64,000 bases of DNA. Origin: Neisseria perflava (lineage in GTDB: Bacteria > Pseudomonadota > Gammaproteobacteria > Burkholderiales > Neisseriaceae). The position numbers and the translations under genes were made by a program. Positions 26,295 through 35,167 of the stretch are shown here, in pieces. How positions within the stretch are numbered: position 1 is the first letter of the stretch; each line of letters opens with the position of its first letter. Location: NCBI RefSeq assembly GCF_002863305.2, contig NZ_CP136962.1:1798001-1862000 (forward strand). The letters are read 5' to 3'. The notes under the pieces are model-generated. The model was not told where the DNA came from. It was given only the letters and a program-made list of their open reading frames with translations, and did not search any database.

Positions 26295-27185
26295 ATGGAT
26301 ACCCTATTCAGCCTAAAAGTTTTCCGCCAAGTTGTACAAAGCGGCAGTTTTACCCGTGCCGCCGATCAGCTCGACATCTCCACCGCCATGGCCAGCAAAC
26401 ACGTTAGCCATCTAGAAAACACCATACAAGCCAAGCTCTTACACCGCAACAGCCGCAACCTCCACCTAACCGAAGCAGGCGAAGAATACTACCGCCAATG
26501 CAGCTATGCGCTGGATACATTGGACACCGCTGCCCAAAAAGCGGCAGGCGGCGCCGACACGCCGCAAGGTATGTTGCGCGTTACCATGCCCCTGTGGTTT
26601 GCAGGCGGTAATATGAGCGCATGGTTGGCCGAATACCGCCAGCGTTATCCCAAAGTCACGCTTGACCTCGTCCTCGACAACCGCCATATCGACCTCATCG
26701 CCGAAGGTTTCGACCTCGCCTTGCGCGTTTCCAAAACCCCCTCCCCTTCGCTGATCGTCAAACCGCTGGCCAAAATCGAGTTCGTCCTACTTGCCGCCCC
26801 CGACTATCTCGCCCGACACGGCACACCCGATACACCCGAAGCCGTCATGCAGCATCAAGCCATCCTGCCCTCCTATACCAGTCAACAAAACTGGGAAATT
26901 ACCCACCGCCACACCGGAGAAAAAGCCATTCTCCACCTCTCCCCCGTTATCCGCAGCGACAACACACTGATGATACGCGAGCTGATTAAAGCAGGAGCAG
27001 GCATAGGCTATCAGCCCCTTTGGGCAGTCCAGCAGGAATTGAAGGAGGGCACATTAATCCAACTCCTGCCCGATTACACCATCTGGACAGATCAACTGAA
27101 CGCCACCTATGTCGACAGGGCATTTCTCAGCGCGAAAGTGCGCAGCTTTATCGACTTTCTCAATGAAAAAATATCGGAAGGATAA
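26295..27185 (+). CDS. LysR-family transcriptional regulator
   Basis: 296 residues. N-terminal winged helix-turn-helix (residues ~5-62, FRQVVQSGSFTRAADQLDISTAMASKHVSHLE), then the two-lobed effector domain with the usual GMLRVTMP start (~93) and PDYLARHG. It belongs to the CrgA/DmlR-like group common in Neisseria. It is divergent from the doxX-nitroreductase pair and probably regulates it and itself. Closed by an inverted DUS pair. Confidence 0.93.
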   Translation: MDTLFSLKVFRQVVQSGSFTRAADQLDISTAMASKHVSHLENTIQAKLLHRNSRNLHLTEAGEEYYRQCSYALDTLDTAAQKAAGGADTPQGMLRVTMPLWFAGGNMSAWLAEYRQRYPKVTLDLVLDNRHIDLIAEGFDLALRVSKTPSPSLIVKPLAKIEFVLLAAPDYLARHGTPDTPEAVMQHQAILPSYTSQQNWEITHRHTGEKAILHLSPVIRSDNTLMIRELIKAGAGIGYQPLWAVQQELKEGTLIQLLPDYTIWTDQLNATYVDRAFLSAKVRSFIDFLNEKISEG

Positions 27186-27190
27186 ACATC

Positions 27191-27222
27191 AAGGCCGTCT
27201 GAAACACTTTTCAGACGGCCTT
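27191..27222. terminator. Inverted DUS-pair terminator
   Basis: AAGGCCGTCTGAAA (27191-27204) and TTTCAGACGGCCTT (27209-27222), 14-bp stem with 4-nt loop, between convergent genes. Confidence 0.85.
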
Positions 27223-27242
27223 TAATCAAAGCAACAATCCAA

Positions 27243-27584
27243 TCAATAATTGGTCGAGCAGAACTGTTCGCGTTTGTCCGCATCGGCGGCATAGCATGTC
27301 AAACCCATGCCTGACGCATTGCTGTTGTTCGCTTTCTCACCCGGTTTCTTGTTCACCAAAACCTTACCGTTTTTTCCGATTTCCACGGTTACGCCTTTGC
27401 CGTTTTTCAGCTTCCATTTCAACACTTGCGCATCGGCACTTTGACATTTGCTGACCGTACAGCCGCCTTCTGTCGCAACATTACCATTTTTATAAATCAC
27501 GCACTGCTGCTGGCTGTCGGTACAGGCGGCATAGGCAGCAACGGAGAAACAGGAAATCAGCGCGGCAAACAAAACAGGTTTCAT
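27243..27584 (-). CDS. Small secreted six-cysteine protein
   Basis: 113 residues from the ATG at 27584, which follows a good TAGGAG site; a longer frame from 27677 lacks one. A signal peptide of ~19 residues ends AAYA. The mature protein holds six cysteines (ACTD, QQC, GGC, SKC, LTC, QFC), suggesting three disulfides, and a Lys/Gly-rich middle (KLKNGKGVTVEIGKNGK). Probably periplasmic. I recognise no named family. Confidence 0.75.
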   Translation of the reverse strand: MKPVLFAALISCFSVAAYAACTDSQQQCVIYKNGNVATEGGCTVSKCQSADAQVLKWKLKNGKGVTVEIGKNGKVLVNKKPGEKANNSNASGMGLTCYAADADKREQFCSTNY

Positions 27585-27734
27585 GGTTTGAACTCCTAAG
27601 GTTGTGATGATGGGTTTGTGATATTTGGAACTATACGCTTGTTTGCATGTGCCTACTACAAAATGTATCGTTAACATTCAACGGGCGTAGCACTATATCC
27701 ATTCCACTAATTATCTAATTCGCCCCATACGATA

Positions 27735-27768
27735 AAGGCCGTCTGAACATCACTTTTCAGACGGCCTT
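27735..27768. terminator. Inverted DUS-pair terminator of tex
   Basis: AAGGCCGTCTGAA (27735-27747) and TTCAGACGGCCTT (27756-27768), 13-bp stem, just past the tex stop on the minus strand. Confidence 0.8.
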
Positions 27769-27784
27769 CAATTGGTTTTCTACC

Positions 27785-30058
27785 TTACCGCTTCAACTTC
27801 GCAAACGCATCCGCCATTGCCGAATTGGTTGGGGCTCGCTCGTTACGTTGGGGTTTGAGGTCGCGGCGTTCTTGATGTCGGGTTTCAGACGGCCTGTTGC
27901 TTTTGGCGGCACAGCCCGGTTCGTCATCCAAACGCATGGTGAGTGCAATGCGTTTACGCGCAGCATCGACTTCCAGTACTTTCACTTTCACCACATCGCC
28001 GGCTTTCACGACTTCGCGCGGGTCTTGGACGAAACGATTGGACAGGGCGGAGATGTGCACCAAGCCGTCCTGATGGACGCCGATGTCCACGAATGCGCCG
28101 AAGTTAGCGACGTTGGAAACCACGCCTTCGAGTATCATGCCGACTTGCAAGTCGCTGATTTCGTGTATGCCTTCGGCGAATGAGGCCGTCTGAAACTCGC
28201 CACGCGGATCGCGGCCGGGTTTTTCTAGCTCGGACAAAATATCCAAAATGGTCGGCAGGCCGAAGCGTTCGTCGATAAAGTCGGATGCTTTGATTTGCTT
28301 CACGCGCTCGCGGTTGCCGATAAGTTCGGCGGCGGTAATGCCTTGTTGCGCCAGCATTTTGGCGACAACGGGATAGGCTTCGGGGTGGACGGCACTCGCA
28401 TCCAGCGGCTCTTTGCCGCCGTTAATCCGCAAAAAGCCCGCCGCCTGCTCGAAGGTTTTTTCGCCCAAGCGCGGCACTTTCAGCAATTTTTTACGGCTGT
28501 CGAACGCGCCGTTTTCATCGCGGTAGGCGACGATGTTTTGGGCAAGGGTTTGATTCAAACCGGAAATCCGCGCCAAGAGCGGGGCAGAGGCGGTGTTCAC
28601 GTCCACGCCGACGGCGTTCACGCAATCTTCAACCACTGCGTCCAGCGATTTGGCGAGCTGGCTTTGGTTCACATCGTGCTGATACTGACCCACGCCGATG
28701 GATTTGGGGTCGATTTTGACCAACTCGGCGAGCGGGTCTTGCAGCCTGCGGGCGATGGACACTGCGCCGCGCAAGGAAACGTCCAAGTCAGGGAACTCGC
28801 GCGCCGCCAGTTCGGACGCGGAATAAATCGACGCGCCTGCTTCGGAAACAACGATTTTGTGCAGCCCCATTTCGGGCATTACGCGCACCAGTTCACCCGC
28901 GATTTTGTCGGTTTCGCGGCTGGCGGTGCCGTTGCCGATGGCGATGAGCTTCACGCCGTGCTGCTTAATCAGGCGCGACAGCGTCGACAACATATTGTTT
29001 TCTTGATGCAAATAGACAATGACAGTATCCAGCAGCTTGCCCGTGTCGTCCACCACGGCGCATTTCACGCCGTTGCGGTAGCCGGGGTCGAGACCCAAAG
29101 TAGTTAGCCGTCCGGCGGGCGCGGCGAGCAACAAGTCTTTGAGATTGCGGGCGAACACGGTAATCGCGTCGGTATCAGCGGCTTCTTTCAGACGATTTAG
29201 TGCTTCAAGCTCCAACGACAAAAAGATTTTCGCGCGCCAAGTCAGGCGCACGGTATCGCGCAGCCATTTGTGGCCGTCTGAAATCTTGAAACGGCGGGCG
29301 ATGAGTTTCTCGTATTCGCTTTGCTGCGTAATCGGCGTGTCGTCGGGCTGGTATTTGAGCGCGATATTCAAAATGCCTTCGTTGCGGCCGCGCAATACCG
29401 CCAGCGCGCGGTGGCTGGGCATAGTGCGGATGGGTTCGCGATGGTCGAAATAATCGCTGAATTTTTCGCCTTCTGTTTCTTTGCCTTCAACGACTTGCGC
29501 GTGGATTTCGGCTTCATTCCACAGCTTGTCACGCAGCGTACCGATGAGTTCCGCGTCTTCAGCAAACTGTTCCATCAGAATCGTGCGCGCACCGTCCAGC
29601 GCGGCTTTGGCGTCGGGGACATTTTCGTTCAGGTAGCCCTGCGCGGCGGCTTCCACGTCCTGCGGCTGCTCGGCAAGCAACGCATCCGCCAGCGGCTGCA
29701 AACCGTGTTCGCGTGCGATTTGTGCTTTGGTGCGGCGTTTGGGTTTGTAGGGCAGATACAGGTCTTCCAGCGCGGTTTTGTTGTCGGCGGCTTCGATTTG
29801 CGCCCTGAGGTCGTCTGAAAGCTTGCCTTGCTCTTCAATACTTTTTAACACAACGGCTTTGCGCTCTTCCAATTCGCGCAGGTATTGCAGCCGCTCGGCA
29901 AGCTGGCGCAACTGCGTATCGTCCAGCCCACCAGTGGCTTCTTTACGGTAACGCGCGATAAAGGGTACGGTCGCGCCGTTGTCCAAAAGCTTAATGGCGG
30001 CATTGATTTGCGCGGCCGTAGCCGAAAGTTCTTGGGAAAGAATTTGAGTAATGTTCAT
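27785..30058 (-). CDS. tex: Tex transcription-accessory protein with S1 domain
   Basis: 757 residues from the ATG at 30058 (the codon before it is TTG). Order: N-terminal helical Tex domain, a YqgF/RuvX-like nuclease fold near 320-450 ([20 protein letters not shown]), helix-hairpin-helix region ([16 protein letters not shown] and [18 protein letters not shown]) and a C-terminal S1 RNA-binding domain (~640-715, [21 protein letters not shown]). Tex is an RNA-polymerase-associated, RNA-binding protein. In meningococci tex borders the capsule locus (region E), exactly as here next to ctrD. A DUS overlaps the C-terminal coding part. Confidence 0.96.
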   Translation of the reverse strand: MNITQILSQELSATAAQINAAIKLLDNGATVPFIARYRKEATGGLDDTQLRQLAERLQYLRELEERKAVVLKSIEEQGKLSDDLRAQIEAADNKTALEDLYLPYKPKRRTKAQIAREHGLQPLADALLAEQPQDVEAAAQGYLNENVPDAKAALDGARTILMEQFAEDAELIGTLRDKLWNEAEIHAQVVEGKETEGEKFSDYFDHREPIRTMPSHRALAVLRGRNEGILNIALKYQPDDTPITQQSEYEKLIARRFKISDGHKWLRDTVRLTWRAKIFLSLELEALNRLKEAADTDAITVFARNLKDLLLAAPAGRLTTLGLDPGYRNGVKCAVVDDTGKLLDTVIVYLHQENNMLSTLSRLIKQHGVKLIAIGNGTASRETDKIAGELVRVMPEMGLHKIVVSEAGASIYSASELAAREFPDLDVSLRGAVSIARRLQDPLAELVKIDPKSIGVGQYQHDVNQSQLAKSLDAVVEDCVNAVGVDVNTASAPLLARISGLNQTLAQNIVAYRDENGAFDSRKKLLKVPRLGEKTFEQAAGFLRINGGKEPLDASAVHPEAYPVVAKMLAQQGITAAELIGNRERVKQIKASDFIDERFGLPTILDILSELEKPGRDPRGEFQTASFAEGIHEISDLQVGMILEGVVSNVANFGAFVDIGVHQDGLVHISALSNRFVQDPREVVKAGDVVKVKVLEVDAARKRIALTMRLDDEPGCAAKSNRPSETRHQERRDLKPQRNERAPTNSAMADAFAKLKR

Positions 30059-30076
30059 CAATAGAATTCCAACGGA

Positions 30077-30104
30077 CAGGCCGTCTGAAATTTCAGACGG
30101 CCTG
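30077..30104. terminator. Perfect 28-bp DUS palindrome
   Basis: CAGGCCGTCTGAAA directly abuts its reverse complement (30077-30090 and 30091-30104), between ctrD and tex, both on the minus strand. With no spacer the actual loop would open a few pairs. There is no T-run on the minus side. Confidence 0.7.
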
Positions 30105-30122
30105 ATTTAAAAAACAATCGCT

Positions 30123-30773
30123 TTAAGGCAGCGAATTATAATATTCGTAGGCTTTGTCCATATCTTCAAACTGGTACATATGCCCTTTTTCCAGTACCAT
30201 CGCATTATCGCAATATTGCTTCATGGCGCTGTGGCTGTGTGACACCAAGATGATAGAACGGTCTTTGCGCTTTTCAAACAACTCGTACTTACATTTATCG
30301 GCAAAGCGCGAGTCGCCAACTGCAATCACTTCGTCAATCAGATAGCAGTCAAACTCTACCGCCAACGACAAAGCAAATGCCAAACGTGCCTTCATACCTG
30401 AAGAATAACGCTTGACCGGCTCATAAAGATATTGACCCAGCTCGGAAAACTCTTCGGTAAAGTTCTTCACATAATCGATGTCGACGTTGTAAATCCGACA
30501 GATGAAACGCAAATTGTCCATACCGGTCAGACTGCCTTGAAACGCACCGGAGAATGCCAAAGGCCAAGAAATACTCATCGTCCGCTTGATTTCGCCCGTG
30601 GTTGGCGGCTCAACGCCACTGATCAAACGGATGAGCGTCGATTTACCTGCACCGTTGCGGCCGAGAATACCGATTTTCTCACCCTTCTCCATTTTGAAGT
30701 TGATATCGTGCAAGACTGTCCGCCAACCTTGGCGGGTCAGATAGCGTTTGGAAACGTGTTCAACTGAAATCAT
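30123..30773 (-). CDS. ctrD: CtrD, ATPase of the capsule exporter
   Basis: 216 residues, the standard size for CtrD/KpsT. Walker [10 protein letters not shown] (residues 38-46), a short signature [13 protein letters not shown], Walker [13 protein letters not shown], and a switch His in LVSHS. It drives ABC export of the finished capsule chain through CtrC, using CtrB and CtrA to cross the envelope. Its ATG overlaps the ctrC stop by four bases. Confidence 0.96.
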   Translation of the reverse strand: MISVEHVSKRYLTRQGWRTVLHDINFKMEKGEKIGILGRNGAGKSTLIRLISGVEPPTTGEIKRTMSISWPLAFSGAFQGSLTGMDNLRFICRIYNVDIDYVKNFTEEFSELGQYLYEPVKRYSSGMKARLAFALSLAVEFDCYLIDEVIAVGDSRFADKCKYELFEKRKDRSIILVSHSHSAMKQYCDNAMVLEKGHMYQFEDMDKAYEYYNSLP

Positions 30774-31567
30774 TGCGGCTCAACCCCTTTGCTGAATCTC
30801 GCCACCATCGCCAAACCAAGCAGCAGCAAAACCAAGTTACACAACAAAATATACCAAGGATTTTCGTAAGTCGTAACGCTGTTACCAAAATATCCGGCAC
30901 GGAACATTTCTGTACCATGCACCATCGGAAGCATCAGCACATAGTGTTGCAACTGCTGAGGTAGGTTGTGTACGAAGAAAAACACGCCGGACAAAGGCAT
31001 CATCACAAAACTGATGGTACTCCAAACCTTGCCAAACGGCTCAAAGTGAAATGCCACCGAACAGATGACCAGCCCCAATCCAACGGCAAACATAGCCATC
31101 AAAAGCCAAGCCAACAACATATAGAAAATATCTGCCGGTACATCAATCCAACCGATGACGACCAATGCGAACATAATCACGACCTGCGCAATCGTAGCAC
31201 CGGCAATCTCCAACAACATACGCGCAAAAATGGTATCTAAAACACGTACATTTCGGTGATACAGCAGGCTTGTGTTGGCCGCAATAGAACCGATGGCGCG
31301 ATTGGAGGCATTACGCCACATCATCATCATCGGATAGCCTGTCAGCGTGAAAGCCACGATATTCAAAGCCGACACGTTGTGCATGCGGAAAAACTTCCAC
31401 ATCAACACCATAACCAAAGTCAGCAGCAAAGGTTCGACAAATAACCACAAAAAACCAATGTTATTACGACCGTAGCGAGTAATAATTTCACGCATTAAGA
31501 GCGCGCCGATTACCCTTTTTTGGATAAGCAGCGACTCCAAAAACGATGTTTTATGTAGCTCTTTCAT
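30770..31567 (-). CDS. ctrC: CtrC, permease of the capsule exporter
   Basis: 265 residues with six predicted membrane helices, ABC-2 type. Near the N-terminus [30 protein letters not shown] is the classic KpsM/CtrC amphipathic segment, and [13 protein letters not shown] sits in the usual re-entrant region. It forms the inner-membrane channel for capsule polymer with CtrD. It overlaps ctrB and ctrD by one and four bases, so all are translated together. Confidence 0.96.
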   Translation of the reverse strand: MKELHKTSFLESLLIQKRVIGALLMREIITRYGRNNIGFLWLFVEPLLLTLVMVLMWKFFRMHNVSALNIVAFTLTGYPMMMMWRNASNRAIGSIAANTSLLYHRNVRVLDTIFARMLLEIAGATIAQVVIMFALVVIGWIDVPADIFYMLLAWLLMAMFAVGLGLVICSVAFHFEPFGKVWSTISFVMMPLSGVFFFVHNLPQQLQHYVLMLPMVHGTEMFRAGYFGNSVTTYENPWYILLCNLVLLLLGLAMVARFSKGVEPQ

Positions 31568-32736
31568 CAGTTTTTATGCTCACGGATACTTGCAGACAGC
31601 AACACGGCAATGCCATAGACAATCAAACCGATGACAAACGTTGCCACAATGTTGTACAGACGGTTTGGTTCATGCGCCAAGTCAGGTTTGTTCGGCTGGG
31701 AAATCACTTCCAAATACAATTGCTGACGATCTGCTTCCGCTTTCGCACTTTCCAAAGAAGTCATCGCTGCAGCCAATTGTTTCTCAGCCAATTCGTTTTC
31801 CAAATACACGCGCTGATATTCCGCCGCCTGATTGGACAACGAACCCTCGCCGCCGCCGGAAATCGCTTTCATTTGTTGCGAAATTTCTTTACGCAAGCTC
31901 TTCTCACGCGCAACCAGACCCGGAATTTGTGGGTTTTCAGGCGTAACGGCTTTTACCTGGTCAAGCTGGGTTTGAATAACAATCAATTCGTCCTGCAATT
32001 TGGATACCAAACCCATTTGCACATCAGATTGCGCCTTCAAGTCGAAAATACCGTTGGACACACGGAATTTTGTCAATTGGGCAGAAGCTTCTTTAACTTT
32101 CTCTTCAGCAGAATTGACCACTTCCTGAGCATAACGAATCGTATCTTGACGCGCACGCTCGTTCAGCTGGTTAATCAATACCTCACCCTGTTTGAGCAAA
32201 GCATCATTGATTTTTTGAGATTCACCGGCATTGAACGATGTAACGCTCAAATTGGAAATGCCTGAGACAGAGTCAAAATGGATGGATACCTTATCGCGGT
32301 AGTATTGATAAAAGGCCTCATCCTCGCCACGCAGGCCAAAACCATTAAAACGGCTGAAAATGTCGCCTTCTTTTTCATAAAAATCACGAACGGGCATTTT
32401 CTTACGCAACGCATCCAAAGCCGAACGCGACTGCATATATTCCTGCACGGTATAAATATCGTCTTGAGAACGAGAAAAACCGGACCCCTGCAAAATGGCA
32501 CCCAAGCCGTTCAAAGACGACTGACTCTTAGGAGAACGCACCACAAAGCTGGACTGGGATGTGAACTGATCAGAAGCAAATAGTCCGTAATACACACCGG
32601 AACACAAAGTCGGCACGATAACCGTTACCCAAAGCAACGGATTAATCTTACGCAACCAAGACTTTTTGACCTTTTTCTTTTCGGGAGCCGGTTGTTCCGG
32701 TTTCACTTCCACATTTGCAGACACTTGCTCAGACAT
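31567..32736 (-). CDS. ctrB: CtrB, inner-membrane polysaccharide co-polymerase of the exporter
   Basis: 389 residues from the ATG at 32736, which has GGGGA at the right distance; an upstream in-frame ATG at 32748 overlaps the ctrA stop. N-terminal membrane helix (~residues 30-50, PLLWVTVIVPTLCSGVYYGL), long periplasmic coiled-coil segment and a C-terminal helix (~IVATFVIGLIVYGIAVLL) match the KpsE/CtrB PCP family. A Pro-rich motif lies before the second helix (SQPNKPDLAHEP). It connects CtrCD to CtrA across the periplasm. Confidence 0.95.
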   Translation of the reverse strand: MSEQVSANVEVKPEQPAPEKKKVKKSWLRKINPLLWVTVIVPTLCSGVYYGLFASDQFTSQSSFVVRSPKSQSSLNGLGAILQGSGFSRSQDDIYTVQEYMQSRSALDALRKKMPVRDFYEKEGDIFSRFNGFGLRGEDEAFYQYYRDKVSIHFDSVSGISNLSVTSFNAGESQKINDALLKQGEVLINQLNERARQDTIRYAQEVVNSAEEKVKEASAQLTKFRVSNGIFDLKAQSDVQMGLVSKLQDELIVIQTQLDQVKAVTPENPQIPGLVAREKSLRKEISQQMKAISGGGEGSLSNQAAEYQRVYLENELAEKQLAAAMTSLESAKAEADRQQLYLEVISQPNKPDLAHEPNRLYNIVATFVIGLIVYGIAVLLSASIREHKN

Positions 32737-32747
32737 TATTTTCCCCA

Positions 32748-33926
32748 TTAGTTCACTAAATTATTAATACTGTTCGCACCGCTGACCACAGGCGAGAACA
32801 CAAATGACAAGAACTTGCGTACTTCAGCCATCGGCGCATTCGATACGTACACCACGTCCTTATCCTTCACAGGGAAACGCTGCATCCAAAACATAGAATT
32901 CGCATCTGCCAGGTTCAAACGGTAGACCACAGGAATTTCCGCACGATCGCCATAACCTTTTTCAACCCATTTAGATTGTTTCTCAGGAGGCAGCTCGGAT
33001 AAAGGCGCATAACGGAATACAAATACACCGCGTGCATCTGCACTATAATCCTGCAGACCGCCCATACGTCCCACAGCCTCAGCCAAAGACAAGCCCTTCA
33101 CAGAGAAACCAATCTGCTGCGTATGACCGACCGCACCCATAGACGTAAACGTGCTCGGATTAGTAATCATTGTGACCACATCACCACGGCGCAACAAAAT
33201 ATTTTGACGCGGATGAGCCACCAAATCTTCCAAAGCAATCGTTCTTACAACGTTACCGCGTGTCAGCTGTACGTTCGTATCCTGAACATTCGCAGTCGAA
33301 CCGCCCACGGCAGCCACCGCATCCAACACGCGCTCGCCTGCAGCCGTCAAAGGCATACGCACACTATTACCCGCACGGATAACCGATACATTCGCCGCAT
33401 TATTTTGCACCATGCGCACCATTACCTGCGGCTGGTTCGCCATTTTTTTCAGACGGCCTTTAATAATGTTTTGCACCTGAACCGGTGTTTTACCGAGGAC
33501 AGACACATCGCCGATAAACGGCACAGAAATCGTACCTGAAGAGCTAACCATCTGTTCGGGCAGCTTCGTTTGCTGCGCATTACCCGAACCGGTAGACGAC
33601 AAAGCCCCACCGAACAACACAGCCGGAGGAGCTTCCCAAATCGTAATGTCCAGCACATCACCTATATTGATAGCCCCTATTGATGATGTACCATCGCCCA
33701 GCTGAGCAAATGACTGATTAACTTGCGCTTGATATAGCGACTGAGCTACCGCACCATTCACATCAATCAACTCCACCTCCGGTACTTCGGCTGTAGCCGA
33801 CTGTTGTCCCAAAGCAACAACATTTCGTGTACTTGGGCCGGAAGAAGGGAGAGAAGAGCATGCAGCCAACAGACTGACGCACAACAATAACATGCCCCTG
33901 CGGGTAAGACATTCTGCTTTCAACAT
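32748..33926 (-). CDS. ctrA: CtrA, outer-membrane capsule-export lipoprotein (Wza/OPX family)
   Basis: 392 residues. A lipoprotein signal with lipobox LLAAC puts the lipidation Cys near residue 23. A polysaccharide-export domain starts near residue 85 (IGDVLDITIWEAP), followed by SLBB-like parts (VRMPLTAAGERVLDAVAAVGG, GFSVKGLSLAEAVGRMGG). It forms the outer-membrane exit pore for capsule. First gene of ctrABCD, divergent from the capsule-synthesis genes, the same layout as in encapsulated meningococci. A DUS lies in the coding sequence near 33447. Confidence 0.96.
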   Translation of the reverse strand: MLKAECLTRRGMLLLCVSLLAACSSLPSSGPSTRNVVALGQQSATAEVPEVELIDVNGAVAQSLYQAQVNQSFAQLGDGTSSIGAINIGDVLDITIWEAPPAVLFGGALSSTGSGNAQQTKLPEQMVSSSGTISVPFIGDVSVLGKTPVQVQNIIKGRLKKMANQPQVMVRMVQNNAANVSVIRAGNSVRMPLTAAGERVLDAVAAVGGSTANVQDTNVQLTRGNVVRTIALEDLVAHPRQNILLRRGDVVTMITNPSTFTSMGAVGHTQQIGFSVKGLSLAEAVGRMGGLQDYSADARGVFVFRYAPLSELPPEKQSKWVEKGYGDRAEIPVVYRLNLADANSMFWMQRFPVKDKDVVYVSNAPMAEVRKFLSFVFSPVVSGANSINNLVN

Positions 33927-34045
33927 TGATTAAATCTCACTATACTTTTAATTACGCACAACCATTATAACACCTGATGAAATATTAGGCCGTCTGAAAA
34001 CCTGACATAAGCATCAAAAAACATCACATTACAGTGAATACCGTC
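33927..34045. promoter_or_regulatory. Divergent ctrA / capsule-synthesis promoter region
   Basis: About 120 bp. On the minus strand a TATAAT (33969-33964) lies 38 bases before ctrA with no clear -35. A DUS (33989-33999) sits in the middle. For the plus-strand synthesis genes, TATACT at 33940-33945 is possible but weak. This corresponds to the meningococcal ctrA-synthesis intergenic region. Confidence 0.5.
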
Positions 34046-35149
34046 ATGAGAAAACTTAAAAAACTGATTCGACAACCAGGTGTATTCTTCCGCGACTATC
34101 TCAACAAAAGATACCCTGTCCGCAACGCCGAACAGCGTACAACAGAGTCTGACGAACCGGTCATTATCGACAACAGCCTGTATTTAGCCGAACTTGAAAA
34201 TAGTATCAACCTTCCCCCTATTAAAGTTGATGTCGTTTTCACATGGGTAAATAACCAAGATCCCAAATGGCAGCAACGTCGCCGCCAACATAGCCCTACT
34301 GCCGAACAAAACGCACTCCACAATAATGACGAAGCCCGTTTCAGCAACCACAACGAACTTTACTATTCACTTCACAGCGTGCGCACCTTCCTGCCGTGGG
34401 TCAACCATATCTACATCATTACCGACAACCAACGCCCCGACTGGCTCAATCCTGCCGACTATCCCAACGTCAGCATAATAGATCACAGTCAAATCATTGA
34501 CCCGCAATACCTGCCCACCTTCAATTCACATGTAATCGAAGCACACCTGCACAACATTCCCAATCTAAATGAACACTTCATCTATTTTAACGATGATGTA
34601 TTTGTTGCCCGACCATTACCGAAGGAACACTTCTTTCACGCCAACGGTATTGCTTCACTTTTTATTGCAGACAAAAGCCTAAAACAAATGTCTGAAAGAG
34701 GAACCGATACACCCACTCTTTCCGCTTCAAAAAACTGTATCGCACTATTACAACAGCACTACGACTGCCACATCGACCGTCCGTTAGTACACACCTATAT
34801 CCCACTACATAAAAGCAGCTTTCAATTTGCTTGGCAGCACTACCGTACTGAGATTGAAGCCTTTTTATCCAACCGTTTCCGTTCTAACCACGATCTCAAT
34901 CTTGCTACCTTCCTCGTGCCTTGGCTGATGTTTTTAAACAGGAAATCTACAGTAGGTAATGAAATATGTTATTATTTTAATATCCGCTCCAACAAAGCGC
35001 CTGCACAATATATCAAGCTCTTAGAAAATAAAAAAAATGGGCGTCAGCCACACTCTTTTTGTGCCAACGATTTTCACAGCCAGCAACAGATTAAAAACTA
35101 CCAGGACAAACTGATTCAAATGCTGGAAAATTACTTCAAAACCAAATAA
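34046..35149 (+). CDS. Stealth-family capsule sugar-phosphate transferase
   Basis: 367 residues from ATG 34046; a GTG at 34034 is the alternative start. Stealth conserved regions are easy to see: CR1 VDVVFTWVNNQDPKW (~residue 59), CR2 ARFSNHNELYYSLHSVRTFLPWVNHIYIITDNQ with later FNSHVIEAHLHNIPNLNEHFIYFNDDVF, CR3 HTYIPLHKSSFQFAW, and a short CR4 (RFRSNHDLNLATFL). These enzymes move a hexose-1-phosphate from a UDP-sugar to make phosphodiester-linked capsules (as in serogroups A and X). The N-terminal leader (RKLKKLIRQPGVFFRDYLNK) recurs in the next protein. First gene of the synthesis pair. Confidence 0.92.
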   Translation: MRKLKKLIRQPGVFFRDYLNKRYPVRNAEQRTTESDEPVIIDNSLYLAELENSINLPPIKVDVVFTWVNNQDPKWQQRRRQHSPTAEQNALHNNDEARFSNHNELYYSLHSVRTFLPWVNHIYIITDNQRPDWLNPADYPNVSIIDHSQIIDPQYLPTFNSHVIEAHLHNIPNLNEHFIYFNDDVFVARPLPKEHFFHANGIASLFIADKSLKQMSERGTDTPTLSASKNCIALLQQHYDCHIDRPLVHTYIPLHKSSFQFAWQHYRTEIEAFLSNRFRSNHDLNLATFLVPWLMFLNRKSTVGNEICYYFNIRSNKAPAQYIKLLENKKNGRQPHSFCANDFHSQQQIKNYQDKLIQMLENYFKTK

Positions 35150-35167
35150 AAATAAAAGGTCAAAAAA